Source of the DNA: Eubacterium sp.
Lineage (GTDB): Bacteria; Bacillota; Clostridia; Oscillospirales; Acutalibacteraceae
Assembly: GCA_029059925.1 (NCBI GenBank)
Contig: JAIDVA010000093.1
Span: 1 to 22,972 of the forward strand
Direction of reading: 5' to 3'
DNA length: 22,972 nucleotides
Shown: one piece after another, positions 6,466-14,273 of the stretch
Layout of the letters: each line of letters opens with the position of its first letter
How positions within the stretch are numbered: the first letter of the stretch is position 1
Program-made: the position numbers and the translations under genes
Notes under the pieces: generated by a model
Database searches by the model: none
What the model was told of the DNA's origin: nothing
Seen by the model: the letters and a program-made list of their open reading frames with translations, nothing else

Positions 6466-8928
6466 ATGAGTGAGAATTTTTCAATAGATGAAATTATCAG
6501 ACAGGCAGAGGAAATACGAAAAAAGACGCTCAAAACCGCCCAGTCGGCAATGAAGGATATTGATTCCTCAGCCCGTGAGATAACTGCAAGAGAGATTGAG
6601 GTGCCGCAGGTAGAGCCTGAACATATTATAATTGAGCCTAAGCCTGCGAACAAAAAGGAAAAAACACCCTCGCAGAAAACAGCTGTCATTGACAGCGAAA
6701 AGGTAAAAACGGCTGAGCTTAAAGACAATAGTAAAACAAAAGTAGTTGACCAGAAAACAAGAGCCGTAAAGCTTGATGATAAAACAGGTGTCATTGTAAA
6801 TACAGGTGATATTAAAAAGAAAAAGAGCTTTTTTAATTCTCAGTCGGATGAGCCGATTTATTCAAAAAAGCCACCTGAGATTATTGAACGCCCGGCTACA
6901 ATCAAAAGCAAGTCACGTTTTGATAAAACCTCGGATTTGCAGGAGCTGCCCACAATCGTGGCGGTTGATGAGCTGGAGCATACAAAGCTTTCACCGGTAA
7001 ATCAGCTTCAGACAGAGGAGCAATATACTTATGATGAGGGTGAACAGATTGTTCTTGAGGGATTTGAGGATATTACCGAAGATGTGGCAAAGATTGATGA
7101 GGAGATTGCCGAAAGGCAGCTGAAGGAAAGGCGAAAGGAAAAAATAAATAAATTCAGACTTTTCGGTCCCGACCAGATTTATGATCAGAATATCGGACAA
7201 CGAGTCGTTGAAAACGAATTCAATAGCAGTGATGATAAAACTGCTTTTCTGGAAAAACTGTTTGCCTCCAAATCTTCTGTTACACTGAAAGCAATTATTA
7301 CGCTTTTACTTGCAGCAATTCTTGGTCTGCTGACATTTTTCAAGGACAGCTCATTTATGCCGTCATTTTTGCTTGACTATACAACATATTTTATTACTGT
7401 CCTTGTGATTTACACAGTTATATTTGTATTTAATTTTAAAACCATTATTCACGGCTTTAAACTGAAAAATGGCATAAACAGTGATTTGCCGGTTGCCATT
7501 GTAAGTATAATTGTTATGGTACATACACTGCTTATGGCAGTTGACAGTAATATTTATATTGACGGCGGTAATGTTTATCCGCTTGTTGCGTCGTTTGCTT
7601 TGTTTATGAGCAGCGTGGGCAAGCTTCAGCTTCTTTTGCGGATTATCGAAAACTTTGAGTTTTTGACAGGACTTGAGGAAAAGCATACCGTTGAGGATAT
7701 TGTTAATACAGTTGATGCTACAATAATCAGCCGCGGATTGCTTGCCGGTGATCCAAGTCTTAAGACAAGTATTAAAACAGACTTTACAACAAAGTTTTTT
7801 GATATCGGCAGCAGTGATGAACCGGCAGACGGTATTGCAAAAGCAACAGGTATGATTATGCTTGCCGTAAGTGTTGTATTGTTTGCAGTGTTTGCAATCA
7901 TAAATCAGAATTGGCGTATCGGTTTTAATATAGCCGTATGTGCAATGTGTATTTCAGTTCCGTGCATTTCACTGTTCAATACGAACAGTGCATTGTTGGG
8001 TGTATCAAAGGCTCTGAAAAAGAATGGTGCTATGATTAATGGCTTTGAGGGTGCAAGAGTTGTTGACAATGCAAATGCAATTGTTATTGAGGCTCAGGAT
8101 TTATTTGGACCTAAAAGCTGTGAAATTCACGGAATCAAGACCTTTAACGGTGCGAAGGCAGATGACGTTATTTTAAAAACAGCGGCTGTTATTATGAATA
8201 CCAAGAGTCCGCTTTCCTATGTTTTTGATGATGTTGTAATCGGTAAGCAGACGATTCTGCCCGAGGTTGATGGTGTGGTTTACGAGGACAGGCTGGGTAC
8301 ATCCGCATGGATATACAGAAAGAAAATTCTTGTCGGTACAAGAGATTTGCTGATTCATCACGGTGTGCAGGTACCCAAAGAGGAGTTTGAGGCAAAGTAT
8401 ACACGCAAGGGCAGGAAAATTCTTTATCTTGCCGTTGCCGGCAAAATCATGGCAATGTTTGTTGTGTCTTATAATGCTGATCCTACGCTTAAGCGTGCTC
8501 TCAGAAAGCTTGAAAAAAGCGGTATGACCATTCTTGTAAAAAGTGCAGACCCGTTTATTAACGATGAAAGTATTGCCGAGCTGTTTGATTTGCCTGATGG
8601 GTTTATACGTGTCATGAATGCGTCAAATGGCAGAGCCTTTGAAAAATATTCAAATATGTGTGCCGAAAAATCACCTGCCTATGTTGTTCACGACGGCAGT
8701 GCGCTTGGCTTTGTATCAGCTATGAGCGGAGCGGAAAATCTTGAGGAAACAAGAAAAATGCTCGCTGTGCTTATATCCTTTGGTTGTGCACTTGGCATTG
8801 GTGTGGTAACACTGCTTGGTGTTGTTGACGGTATCGGTCAGCTTGGTGCTGTTAATATTATTCTTTTTCAGGCACTGTGGTGTATATTTGTGGAAATTGT
8901 GTCAAAAATAAAAAGGCTTGGATTATAA
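6466..8928 (+). CDS. P1B-type ATPase-like membrane protein lacking the catalytic aspartate (pseudoenzyme candidate)
   Basis: 820 aa, unknown function. Residues 1-270 are charged, low-complexity and probably cytoplasmic. By eye there are eight membrane segments (about 273-292, 306-323, 341-360, 370-395, 461-480, 486-505, 765-790, 793-812), grouped 4+2+2 as in P1B heavy-metal ATPases. SVPC (497-500) sits where CPC is expected. INGFEGARVVDNANAIVIEAQDL aligns with the segment leading into DKTGT, with E542 replacing the phosphorylated Asp. The N domain keeps SPLS (581-584) and ILVGTRDLL (621-629). The P domain keeps GKIMAMFVVSYNADPTLK, with SAD (693-695) for TGD and HDGSAL (742-747) for GDGxND. 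The A domain (396-460) is short and lacks TGE. The weak ribosome site and 10-nt gap after rlmB suggest translational coupling. It is unlikely to pump ions. Confidence 0.75.
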   Translation: MSENFSIDEIIRQAEEIRKKTLKTAQSAMKDIDSSAREITAREIEVPQVEPEHIIIEPKPANKKEKTPSQKTAVIDSEKVKTAELKDNSKTKVVDQKTRAVKLDDKTGVIVNTGDIKKKKSFFNSQSDEPIYSKKPPEIIERPATIKSKSRFDKTSDLQELPTIVAVDELEHTKLSPVNQLQTEEQYTYDEGEQIVLEGFEDITEDVAKIDEEIAERQLKERRKEKINKFRLFGPDQIYDQNIGQRVVENEFNSSDDKTAFLEKLFASKSSVTLKAIITLLLAAILGLLTFFKDSSFMPSFLLDYTTYFITVLVIYTVIFVFNFKTIIHGFKLKNGINSDLPVAIVSIIVMVHTLLMAVDSNIYIDGGNVYPLVASFALFMSSVGKLQLLLRIIENFEFLTGLEEKHTVEDIVNTVDATIISRGLLAGDPSLKTSIKTDFTTKFFDIGSSDEPADGIAKATGMIMLAVSVVLFAVFAIINQNWRIGFNIAVCAMCISVPCISLFNTNSALLGVSKALKKNGAMINGFEGARVVDNANAIVIEAQDLFGPKSCEIHGIKTFNGAKADDVILKTAAVIMNTKSPLSYVFDDVVIGKQTILPEVDGVVYEDRLGTSAWIYRKKILVGTRDLLIHHGVQVPKEEFEAKYTRKGRKILYLAVAGKIMAMFVVSYNADPTLKRALRKLEKSGMTILVKSADPFINDESIAELFDLPDGFIRVMNASNGRAFEKYSNMCAEKSPAYVVHDGSALGFVSAMSGAENLEETRKMLAVLISFGCALGIGVVTLLGVVDGIGQLGAVNIILFQALWCIFVEIVSKIKRLGL

Positions 8929-8947
8929 ATCGGAAATATTCCGATAC

Positions 8948-8954
8948 AAAGGAG
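8948..8954 (+). promoter_or_regulatory. Ribosome binding site selecting a TTG start
   Basis: AAAGGAG ends 8 nt before TTG at 8963, the codon at which homology to rubrerythrin begins. The in-frame ATG at 8918 lies inside the previous gene and has no ribosome site. Confidence 0.8.
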
Positions 8955-8962
8955 AGGTCTTT

Positions 8963-9508
8963 TTGAAGGATTTACATTCAACAAAAACACATGCAAATCT
9001 TGTTGCCGCATTTGCAGGTGAAAGTCAGGCACGTAACAAATATACCTATTATGCCTCTAAGGCAGAAAAGGATGGCTTTGTTCAGATTGCCGAGATTTTC
9101 AGAGAAACGGCCGAGAATGAGCGAGAGCATGCTGAAATCTGGTTTAAGCTGTTAAATGGCAGTGAGGAACTGCCTGACACTGCAACCAATTTAAAGGATG
9201 CCGCCGATGGTGAAAACTATGAGTGGACAGATATGTATGCTACCTTTGCCGAAGAGGCAAGGGAAGAGGGCTTTGACCATATCGCATTCCTTTTTGATTC
9301 GGTAGCTAAAATTGAAAAGGAGCATGAACAGCGCTTTCGCAAGCTGCTTGAAAATGTTGAAAATGGTCTTGTGTTCAGCAGGGATGAGGATAAAATCTGG
9401 ATTTGCTCAAATTGCGGTAATATCGTTATCGGTAAAGAAGTGCCGAACCAGTGCCCTGTGTGTAAAAAGCCAAAGGCATATTTTAAAATTAAGCCTGAAA
9501 ACTATTAA
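8963..9508 (+). CDS. rbr: Rubrerythrin
   Basis: Peroxide-scavenging diiron protein of anaerobes: reduces H2O2 to water with electrons from rubredoxin or NADH oxidoreductases, in the cytosol. 181 aa from a TTG start, typical length. The ferritin-like four-helix domain shows AFAGESQARNKYTYYASKA at 16-34 (ligand Glu20), ENEREH (Glu53, His56), FAEEAREEGF (Glu97 region) and IEKEHEQR (Glu118, His121). The C-terminal rubredoxin-like FeS4 site has Cys148, Cys151, Cys164 and Cys167 (CSNC and CPVC). It follows the 820-aa gene by 34 nt and is closed by a terminator. It protects oxygen-labile enzymes such as hydrogenase. Identity is secure. Confidence 0.95.
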   Translation: MKDLHSTKTHANLVAAFAGESQARNKYTYYASKAEKDGFVQIAEIFRETAENEREHAEIWFKLLNGSEELPDTATNLKDAADGENYEWTDMYATFAEEAREEGFDHIAFLFDSVAKIEKEHEQRFRKLLENVENGLVFSRDEDKIWICSNCGNIVIGKEVPNQCPVCKKPKAYFKIKPENY

Positions 9509-9523
9509 ATTATTCTATCGAAC

Positions 9524-9562
9524 AAAGCACCCGCAGTTTCAAACCTGCGGGTGCTTTATGTT
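9524..9562. terminator. Intrinsic terminator after rubrerythrin (probably bidirectional)
   Basis: AAAGCACCCGCAG (9524-9536) pairs perfectly with CTGCGGGTGCTTT (9545-9557) around an 8-nt loop. It lies between the convergent rubrerythrin and TauE-like genes. The T-tails are short on both sides, but the stem is strong. Confidence 0.85.
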
Positions 9563-9574
9563 ATTCGTTGATAA

Positions 9575-10345
9575 CTATTTTACTAAATTAAAAATCAATA
9601 TTGCACTGCCAAGAACAACCAAAACCACTCCCGTAACACGGTTGAGCGTTTTGGGGGATGCCTTGTTAGCGGATATTGCTGCAATTCTTGCCCACAGCAG
9701 TGTGCTTGCGGCACAGAAAATAAGTATCCACCAATCAGGTGCACCGCCGATTGCGAAATGGCTGATTGAGCCTGTCAATGCTGTAAACGTCATTACAAAA
9801 ACACTGGTGCCTACTGCTGTTTTGAGCTCATAACCCAGAACAGATGTAAGTATAAGCAGCATCATCATTCCGCCGCCTGCTCCGACAAAGCCGCATATAA
9901 AGCCTACCAGTATTCCGCTAAGCACAGAGCGGATTATTTTTTGCTTTGCACTTGCATTCTCAAGTCTTGATTTTGGCTGCATAACAGGCTTTACAATGAA
10001 TTTGATACCAAGCAGTAAGGTCATAACGGTCGAAAAGCTGCCCATAGCCGTGCTTGGTACAAGGCTTGATACATAGCTCCCTACAAGTGTGAATACCAAT
10101 ACAGCAATCATCATAACAGTTCCGTTTTTGATATCCAGATTTTTGTTTTTGCCATAGGTATAGGCTGATACAGCACTGGCAAGCACATCGCTGGCAAGTG
10201 CTATGCCGACTGCCATATATGGGTCAACCCCTAAAAAGGTAATCAGTATCGGACTGATTACTGCGGCAGCACTCATACCGGCAAAGCCTGTTCCGAGTCC
10301 TGCGCCTATACCTGCGATAAAGCAGACGATAAATTTAATAAGCAT
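9575..10345 (-). CDS. TauE/SafE-family sulfite/anion permease
   Basis: A 256-aa inner-membrane permease of the TauE/SafE (DUF81) family, associated with export or uptake of sulfite, sulfonates or small organosulfur anions. The family's two-fold repeat is plain: GIGAGLGTGFAGMSAAAV near 12-29 and GFICGFVGAGGGMMMLL near 154-170. Each is followed by an AVG(I/T) segment, with about eight hydrophobic helices overall. The start at 10345 is preferred: GGTGA stands 4 nt upstream and MLIKFIVCFIAG begins the first helix. The in-frame ATG 30 nt earlier (10375) has no ribosome site. It has its own promoter, with no neighbouring sulfur genes, so the substrate is unknown. Confidence 0.85.
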   Translation of the reverse strand: MLIKFIVCFIAGIGAGLGTGFAGMSAAAVISPILITFLGVDPYMAVGIALASDVLASAVSAYTYGKNKNLDIKNGTVMMIAVLVFTLVGSYVSSLVPSTAMGSFSTVMTLLLGIKFIVKPVMQPKSRLENASAKQKIIRSVLSGILVGFICGFVGAGGGMMMLLILTSVLGYELKTAVGTSVFVMTFTALTGSISHFAIGGAPDWWILIFCAASTLLWARIAAISANKASPKTLNRVTGVVLVVLGSAILIFNLVK

Positions 10346-10392
10346 ATAATCACCAAATTTATGAAATATTTGCATTTTTTAGACTTATTTCC

Positions 10393-10421
10393 ATTATAAA
10401 GCATTTTAAATATAAATTAAA
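10393..10421 (-). promoter_or_regulatory. Promoter candidate for the TauE-like permease
   Basis: On the minus strand, TTTAAT (10416-10421), 17-nt spacer, TATAAT (10393-10398), about 48 nt upstream of the ATG. The -10 is consensus, the -35 weak. Confidence 0.45.
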
Positions 10422-10463
10422 TATTAAATGTTAATTCTATGTTAAATAAAAGTAAAATAGATA

Positions 10464-10492
10464 TTGTTTTATCAATTCGATAGTGCTATAAT
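10464..10492 (+). promoter_or_regulatory. SigA-type promoter of the GPH transporter gene
   Basis: TTGTTT (10464-10469), 17-nt spacer, TATAAT (10487-10492) preceded by TGC, i.e. also an extended -10. It lies about 43 nt before the ATG at 10535. It presumably drives the transporter and the 330-aa gene. Confidence 0.75.
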
Positions 10493-10534
10493 TACAAACT
10501 GAAAAAATATTATTTTAAGAAAAGGAGTTTTGTT

Positions 10535-12061
10535 ATGGCAAAAACTAAGGCCGCAGGTGCAGACGCAGCAAGCAAGGCACCGGCGGAAAAGAAGTACATG
10601 AAGCCATCAGAGATTGTTACCTTTGGTATTGGTCTTTTTGGTGTTGCCCTGCTCACAGGCTGGATGCCCGATTATACCACAACCTTCTTTGCTGACTTCG
10701 CATTCAAAGGCAAAGGTTTTGATCAGGCATCCTTTGCACATACTGTTTCACTTGTATTTGGTGTGGCAGGTTTTGTAGGTGCTATATGCGAGCTTGTTAT
10801 TGGTATTCTTGTTGACAGAACAAAAACAAAGCTTGGCAAGGTTAAGCCGTGGATTGGTTTTGGTGCAATTCCGCTTGCAATTGTATCACTTATGGTTTTC
10901 GTAGCTCCGAATACTTCAAGCCTTGCAATTGCATCTGCATGGATGTTTATTATCTATGCAATTTACACCGCAGTTTCCTGTGCAGTTGAATCACCTGCAA
11001 ACTGTTTTGGTGCACTTTGCTCACCTAATCCGAGTGAGCGTGGTGATGCTATTTCAATCGCATCATTCCTTCGTTCAGTTGGTCAGTCAGGTGGTCAGGT
11101 AGTAATTATTGTTGTTGGTGCACTTATGAAAATGCTTATGGGCTCACAGCAGTTCAAAAATGCTGAGGGTCAGGGTCTTGATCTGATCATTTCAACAGCT
11201 GTTTGTGCGCTTGGCATGATTATTTTCGTAATGATTTTCTTTGCAAACAACAAAGAGCGTGTACCTTATACATCTGAAAAGGTATCACTTGCCGAGTCAA
11301 TCAAGCTTGTTTTCACAAATAAGAATCTGCTTATGGTATCTCTTACCAAGATTGCAGGCTTCGGCAGAGGTGTTTACGGTACAGTATCACTTTACATAGC
11401 AATTTATCTTCTCGGCTCAAAGGGCTTAAAGCTTGCTCTTATGCTGCCAATGGGTATTGGTACTGCTGTAGGTATGCTTGTGGTAAAGGCTGTTTTAAAG
11501 AAATTTTCTACTAAGAAAACCTTTATTATTTTCTGTATTTACGGCTTCTCATCACTTATGATACTGTTTATTGTATCTAAGGTAGTAGGCTTTAATTCAA
11601 CACTCGTTGTTCCATTCCTTATCCTCAACTTCTTCTGCGGTCTTCAGCATGGTAATACGAACGTAACACCTAATATTATGATTGCAGACTGTGTTGACGA
11701 AATGGAATATAAAACCGGCAAGCGTCAGGAAGGTCTTGCTTATGCAGGTTATGGTCTTTTCTCAAAGATTGCATCTGCATTTACAAAGTATCTTGGTCCG
11801 TTCCTTGTTTATACATGGTCAGGCTATCAGTTCTCACAGGATCAGAATGTTGCTTATGCTGCTCAGACAGACGGCACACTTTCAAAGTTCCTCGCAATTT
11901 ACACAGTAATTCCTGCTATTTTCGTACTCCTTCAGGGTGTGCCTATCTTATTCTATGATATGGTCGGCGAAAAGAAGGAAAGAATTACTGCTGCTCTTGC
12001 TGAAAAGAGAGCTGCACAGGAAAGTGCATCAGACGATTCTGCCGATGCAATTGCAGAGTAA
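10535..12061 (+). CDS. MFS transporter, GPH (MelB-like) sugar:cation symporter family
   Basis: A 508-aa, roughly 12-helix membrane transporter of the glycoside-pentoside-hexuronide:cation symporter family. Family marks: FGIGLFGVALLTGWMPDYTT in the first helix; VDRTKTKLGKVKPWIGFGA near 99-117, the loop 2-3 signature; and IADCVDEMEYKTGKRQEGL near 385-403, the classical GPH motif before helix 11. It is slightly longer than MelB-type proteins (about 460-480) because of polar, Ala-rich N- and C-terminal tails. AAAAGGAG precedes the ATG. The substrate (sugar, glycoside or uronate) cannot be inferred, since no glycosidase neighbours it. The downstream gene begins 12 nt after its stop, so the two are co-transcribed. 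Confidence 0.87.
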   Translation: MAKTKAAGADAASKAPAEKKYMKPSEIVTFGIGLFGVALLTGWMPDYTTTFFADFAFKGKGFDQASFAHTVSLVFGVAGFVGAICELVIGILVDRTKTKLGKVKPWIGFGAIPLAIVSLMVFVAPNTSSLAIASAWMFIIYAIYTAVSCAVESPANCFGALCSPNPSERGDAISIASFLRSVGQSGGQVVIIVVGALMKMLMGSQQFKNAEGQGLDLIISTAVCALGMIIFVMIFFANNKERVPYTSEKVSLAESIKLVFTNKNLLMVSLTKIAGFGRGVYGTVSLYIAIYLLGSKGLKLALMLPMGIGTAVGMLVVKAVLKKFSTKKTFIIFCIYGFSSLMILFIVSKVVGFNSTLVVPFLILNFFCGLQHGNTNVTPNIMIADCVDEMEYKTGKRQEGLAYAGYGLFSKIASAFTKYLGPFLVYTWSGYQFSQDQNVAYAAQTDGTLSKFLAIYTVIPAIFVLLQGVPILFYDMVGEKKERITAALAEKRAAQESASDDSADAIAE

Positions 12062-12073
12062 GGAGGGGTAGAA

Positions 12074-13066
12074 ATGGCTGAGACAACAAAAAATAAAAAA
12101 GGCTTTAATGCCGTGGCTTATGCGCTTTTTGCAGGTGTTTTGGTTGCTGTAGTTCTTGTTATCATTACAATTTTCGCTTTTACAACAAGATATACGGCTT
12201 TCGATCCCGAAAAGGTTGCACAGGCTTATACAGATACGATTGTTCAGACAGGTGACGGCTATAATGCCTATAAGAATACACTTGTATCAAAGAATGCCAA
12301 GTACGGCGATTTTATCAGAAATGCTTATATGAAGCCTTATATGAACAATGGCGACGATGTTAAGCAGGCTGATTTTGTCGGCACAGGCTCTGATGAAGAG
12401 GCACAGGCAATTGACGAGGTTTATTCAACAATGTATGACTATTATGTTGAACTCCTGACAACATATGGTCTTGATGATTATGACGCTGTATTTTCAAACT
12501 ACTTTGCAAAGCTTGCTGAGGTAAGAAAGCAGGTTTACGGCGATGAGTACATGGATGATGAGTTTATGTTTGGTGCATTCGAGTCAAATGTTTCACAGTA
12601 TGGCCGTTCTTTGACGGGTACTGATGAGCAGATTGCGCAGGACGGTAAGACTGTTATTCAGGAAAAGACAACAGGTAAATATCAGGAAATGTTTGGCGAA
12701 GACTATAAGCTGACCACAACTGTTAAAGAGTGCACAGAGCTTTCAGTCGATGAGGTTAAGGCTTATGTTGCTGAGTATGCACAGAGAATCAAGCCTGTAG
12801 CTGAGTCAGGTGCTGCTAAGGCTGACAGCTTCAGTGTTGTTGATATTGACGATAAAAATAAGCCAAAGACAGCAATGACAGATGCCTTTGCAGCTCTTGA
12901 CAATTCTGAGTCAATTGAGGGCATTGCAAAGTGCAGTGTTGAGGTTACGCTTGAGGATGGAACAGTAGTTGCTGTACAAGAGGTTTATGTTGTTCAGATT
13001 GGCAACAGCTGGTATGTGGACGACACAAATGTTGATACATCAGCGCTTTACCTTGCACTTGCGTAA
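12074..13066 (+). CDS. Membrane-anchored extracytoplasmic protein of unknown function
   Basis: A 330-aa protein I do not recognise. A short basic N terminus (KNKKG) is followed by one hydrophobic segment, about residues 13-38, with no lipobox or clear cleavage site, so it is a likely signal anchor. The remaining ~290 residues are soluble, acidic and rich in Tyr/Asp, and should lie outside. The last ~50 residues (SVEVTLEDGTVVAVQEVYVV, then GNSWYVDD) look like the end of a beta-rich NTF2/DUF4878-like fold; this is a weak impression. AAGGAGGGG precedes the ATG, 12 nt after the GPH transporter stop. It is therefore probably an accessory or sensor for that transporter (inference from context). Confidence 0.7.
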   Translation: MAETTKNKKGFNAVAYALFAGVLVAVVLVIITIFAFTTRYTAFDPEKVAQAYTDTIVQTGDGYNAYKNTLVSKNAKYGDFIRNAYMKPYMNNGDDVKQADFVGTGSDEEAQAIDEVYSTMYDYYVELLTTYGLDDYDAVFSNYFAKLAEVRKQVYGDEYMDDEFMFGAFESNVSQYGRSLTGTDEQIAQDGKTVIQEKTTGKYQEMFGEDYKLTTTVKECTELSVDEVKAYVAEYAQRIKPVAESGAAKADSFSVVDIDDKNKPKTAMTDAFAALDNSESIEGIAKCSVEVTLEDGTVVAVQEVYVVQIGNSWYVDDTNVDTSALYLALA

Positions 13067-13112
13067 TTAATTTTTATAATAAATTTGGTAAAATTTGAGA
13101 AACGGAACTGAA

Positions 13113-13171
13113 TTTCGTATTTTGCGAGTGGGAGTTGTACATTGGTACTGCCCCCGAGCAAAATACGGAAA
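13113..13171. repeat. Long imperfect hairpin, possible interspersed repeat element
   Basis: CGTATTTTGC (13116-13125) pairs perfectly with GCAAAATACG (13158-13167), flanked by TTT/GAA. Inside, GTGGGAG and GTAC (to 13140) pair imperfectly with GTAC and CTGCCCCC around an ATTG loop. The whole forms a ~59-nt rod 6 nt before the terminator stem. It resembles REP/MITE-like palindromic elements in form; its copy number cannot be seen here. Confidence 0.5.
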
Positions 13172-13177
13172 ACGCAC

Positions 13178-13211
13178 AAAAGCCTTGAAATCTTTAGATT
13201 TCAAGGCTTTT
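13178..13211. terminator. Bidirectional intrinsic terminator (330-aa gene / hypE)
   Basis: AAAAGCCTTGAAATC (13178-13192) and GATTTCAAGGCTTTT (13197-13211) pair perfectly around TTTA. The A4/T4 ends give a T-run on both strands. It separates the convergent transporter pair and the hydrogenase operon. Confidence 0.9.
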
Positions 13212-13280
13212 AAATTGTTATAAATTTATTTTGAGAAATATTGCAATCTTTTATTTTTTGTGCGTGGTTCAGTCCGTTTA

Positions 13281-14261
13281 TCAACATATTCTCGGCAGGC
13301 CTTCGCCGTACAGTACATTAACCTGTCTCTTGCCGCCGATTGGTGTGATTAATGTTACACCCTCTCCGTGTTTAACTTCTCCTATTATCTGTGCTTTTTC
13401 TCCGTATTTGCATTGTCTTATAATGTCCACTGCTTTCTGTGCCTGTTCCATTGGCATCACTGCGACAAGCTTCCCCTCGTTACCCATATGGAGTATATCA
13501 AGACCAAGGATTTTAGCAAATGCTTTTACCTCGTCATCAACAGGTATGCTTTCTTCGGTCAGCTCAATATTAATATTTGATGCTTTTGCAAGCTCGTTCA
13601 AAACGGTTCCGAGTCCGCCTCGTGTTACATCTCTCATACAATGCAGCTCAATACCTTCCTTGAGCATTGCTCTTACCATTTCACCAAGAGGCGCATTATC
13701 GGATTTAATGTTATTTTCAATACCCATTCTGGCTGAAAGTATAGCGGCGTGATGGTCTCCCATAGTTCCGCTTACAACAATGGTGTCACCCTCACGCAGA
13801 TTGGTTGAAACAATGTCAGTACTTTCGCCTACAAAGCCTACGCCTGTTGTATTGATGTAAATTCCGCCGTTGCCTTCAATTACCTTTGTGTCGCCGCATA
13901 TTATGGTTACACCTGCCTCTTTTGCAGTGTCTGACATTGATTTAACAATCTGCTCAAGAATTTCGCTGTCAGCACCCTCTTCAATTATGAAGGCTGAGGT
14001 AATATATTTTGGTAATGCCCCGCGCATAAGAAGGTCGTTAACCGTTCCGCAGACGGATAGTCTGCCGATATCACCACCCTTGAAAATCAGCGGTGTAACA
14101 ACAAACGAATCAGTTGTTACGGCAATTCGGGATGAGCCGTTCACAACGGCACTGTCCTCCATCATATTCAGTATCGGGTTTGAAAAATGTTTTGCAAAAA
14201 CGGAATCAATTAGTTCAGAGGTGGATTTTCCTCCGCTGCCATGAGCGAGTGTTATTTTCAT
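13281..14261 (-). CDS. hypE: Hydrogenase maturation factor HypE (carbamoyl dehydratase)
   Basis: With HypF, HypE makes the cyanide ligands of the [NiFe] active-site iron. HypF carbamoylates its C-terminal cysteine, and HypE then dehydrates the thiocarbamate to thiocyanate using ATP. The 326-aa length is typical. The PurM-like ATP-binding fold shows HGSGGKSTSELI at 7-18, the DSFVVTP and GGDIGRLSVCGTVNDLLMRG segments near 51-82, and GDTKVIEG near 122. The protein ends in the diagnostic PRIC, with the reactive Cys326 last, so the C terminus is intact. TGAGGT precedes the ATG, 12 nt after the hypD stop. It is the last gene of the ech-hyp operon. Confidence 0.95.
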   Translation of the reverse strand: MKITLAHGSGGKSTSELIDSVFAKHFSNPILNMMEDSAVVNGSSRIAVTTDSFVVTPLIFKGGDIGRLSVCGTVNDLLMRGALPKYITSAFIIEEGADSEILEQIVKSMSDTAKEAGVTIICGDTKVIEGNGGIYINTTGVGFVGESTDIVSTNLREGDTIVVSGTMGDHHAAILSARMGIENNIKSDNAPLGEMVRAMLKEGIELHCMRDVTRGGLGTVLNELAKASNINIELTEESIPVDDEVKAFAKILGLDILHMGNEGKLVAVMPMEQAQKAVDIIRQCKYGEKAQIIGEVKHGEGVTLITPIGGKRQVNVLYGEGLPRIC

Positions 14262-14273
14262 ATTATGACCTCA

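Noticed and set aside
6279..6794. 171-aa minus-strand open frame
   Set aside because: Antisense to the rlmB end and the 820-aa gene start; Ser-rich shadow translation with no recognisable domain.
6466..8928. Working metal-transporting P-type ATPase
   Set aside because: The phosphorylated Asp, TGE and GDGxND motifs are replaced, so a functional pump call is not supported.
9312..9833. 173-aa plus-strand frame spanning rubrerythrin and the TauE-like gene
   Set aside because: Runs across a strong terminator and out of frame through two real genes.
10346..10375. Ten-residue N-terminal extension of the TauE-like permease
   Set aside because: No ribosome site before 10375; GGTGA before the ATG at 10345 and the first helix at that point favour the shorter form.
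13231..13752. 173-aa plus-strand open frame over hypE
   Set aside because: Antisense to hypE, which is intact to its PRIC end; Ser/Pro/Ile-rich shadow composition.
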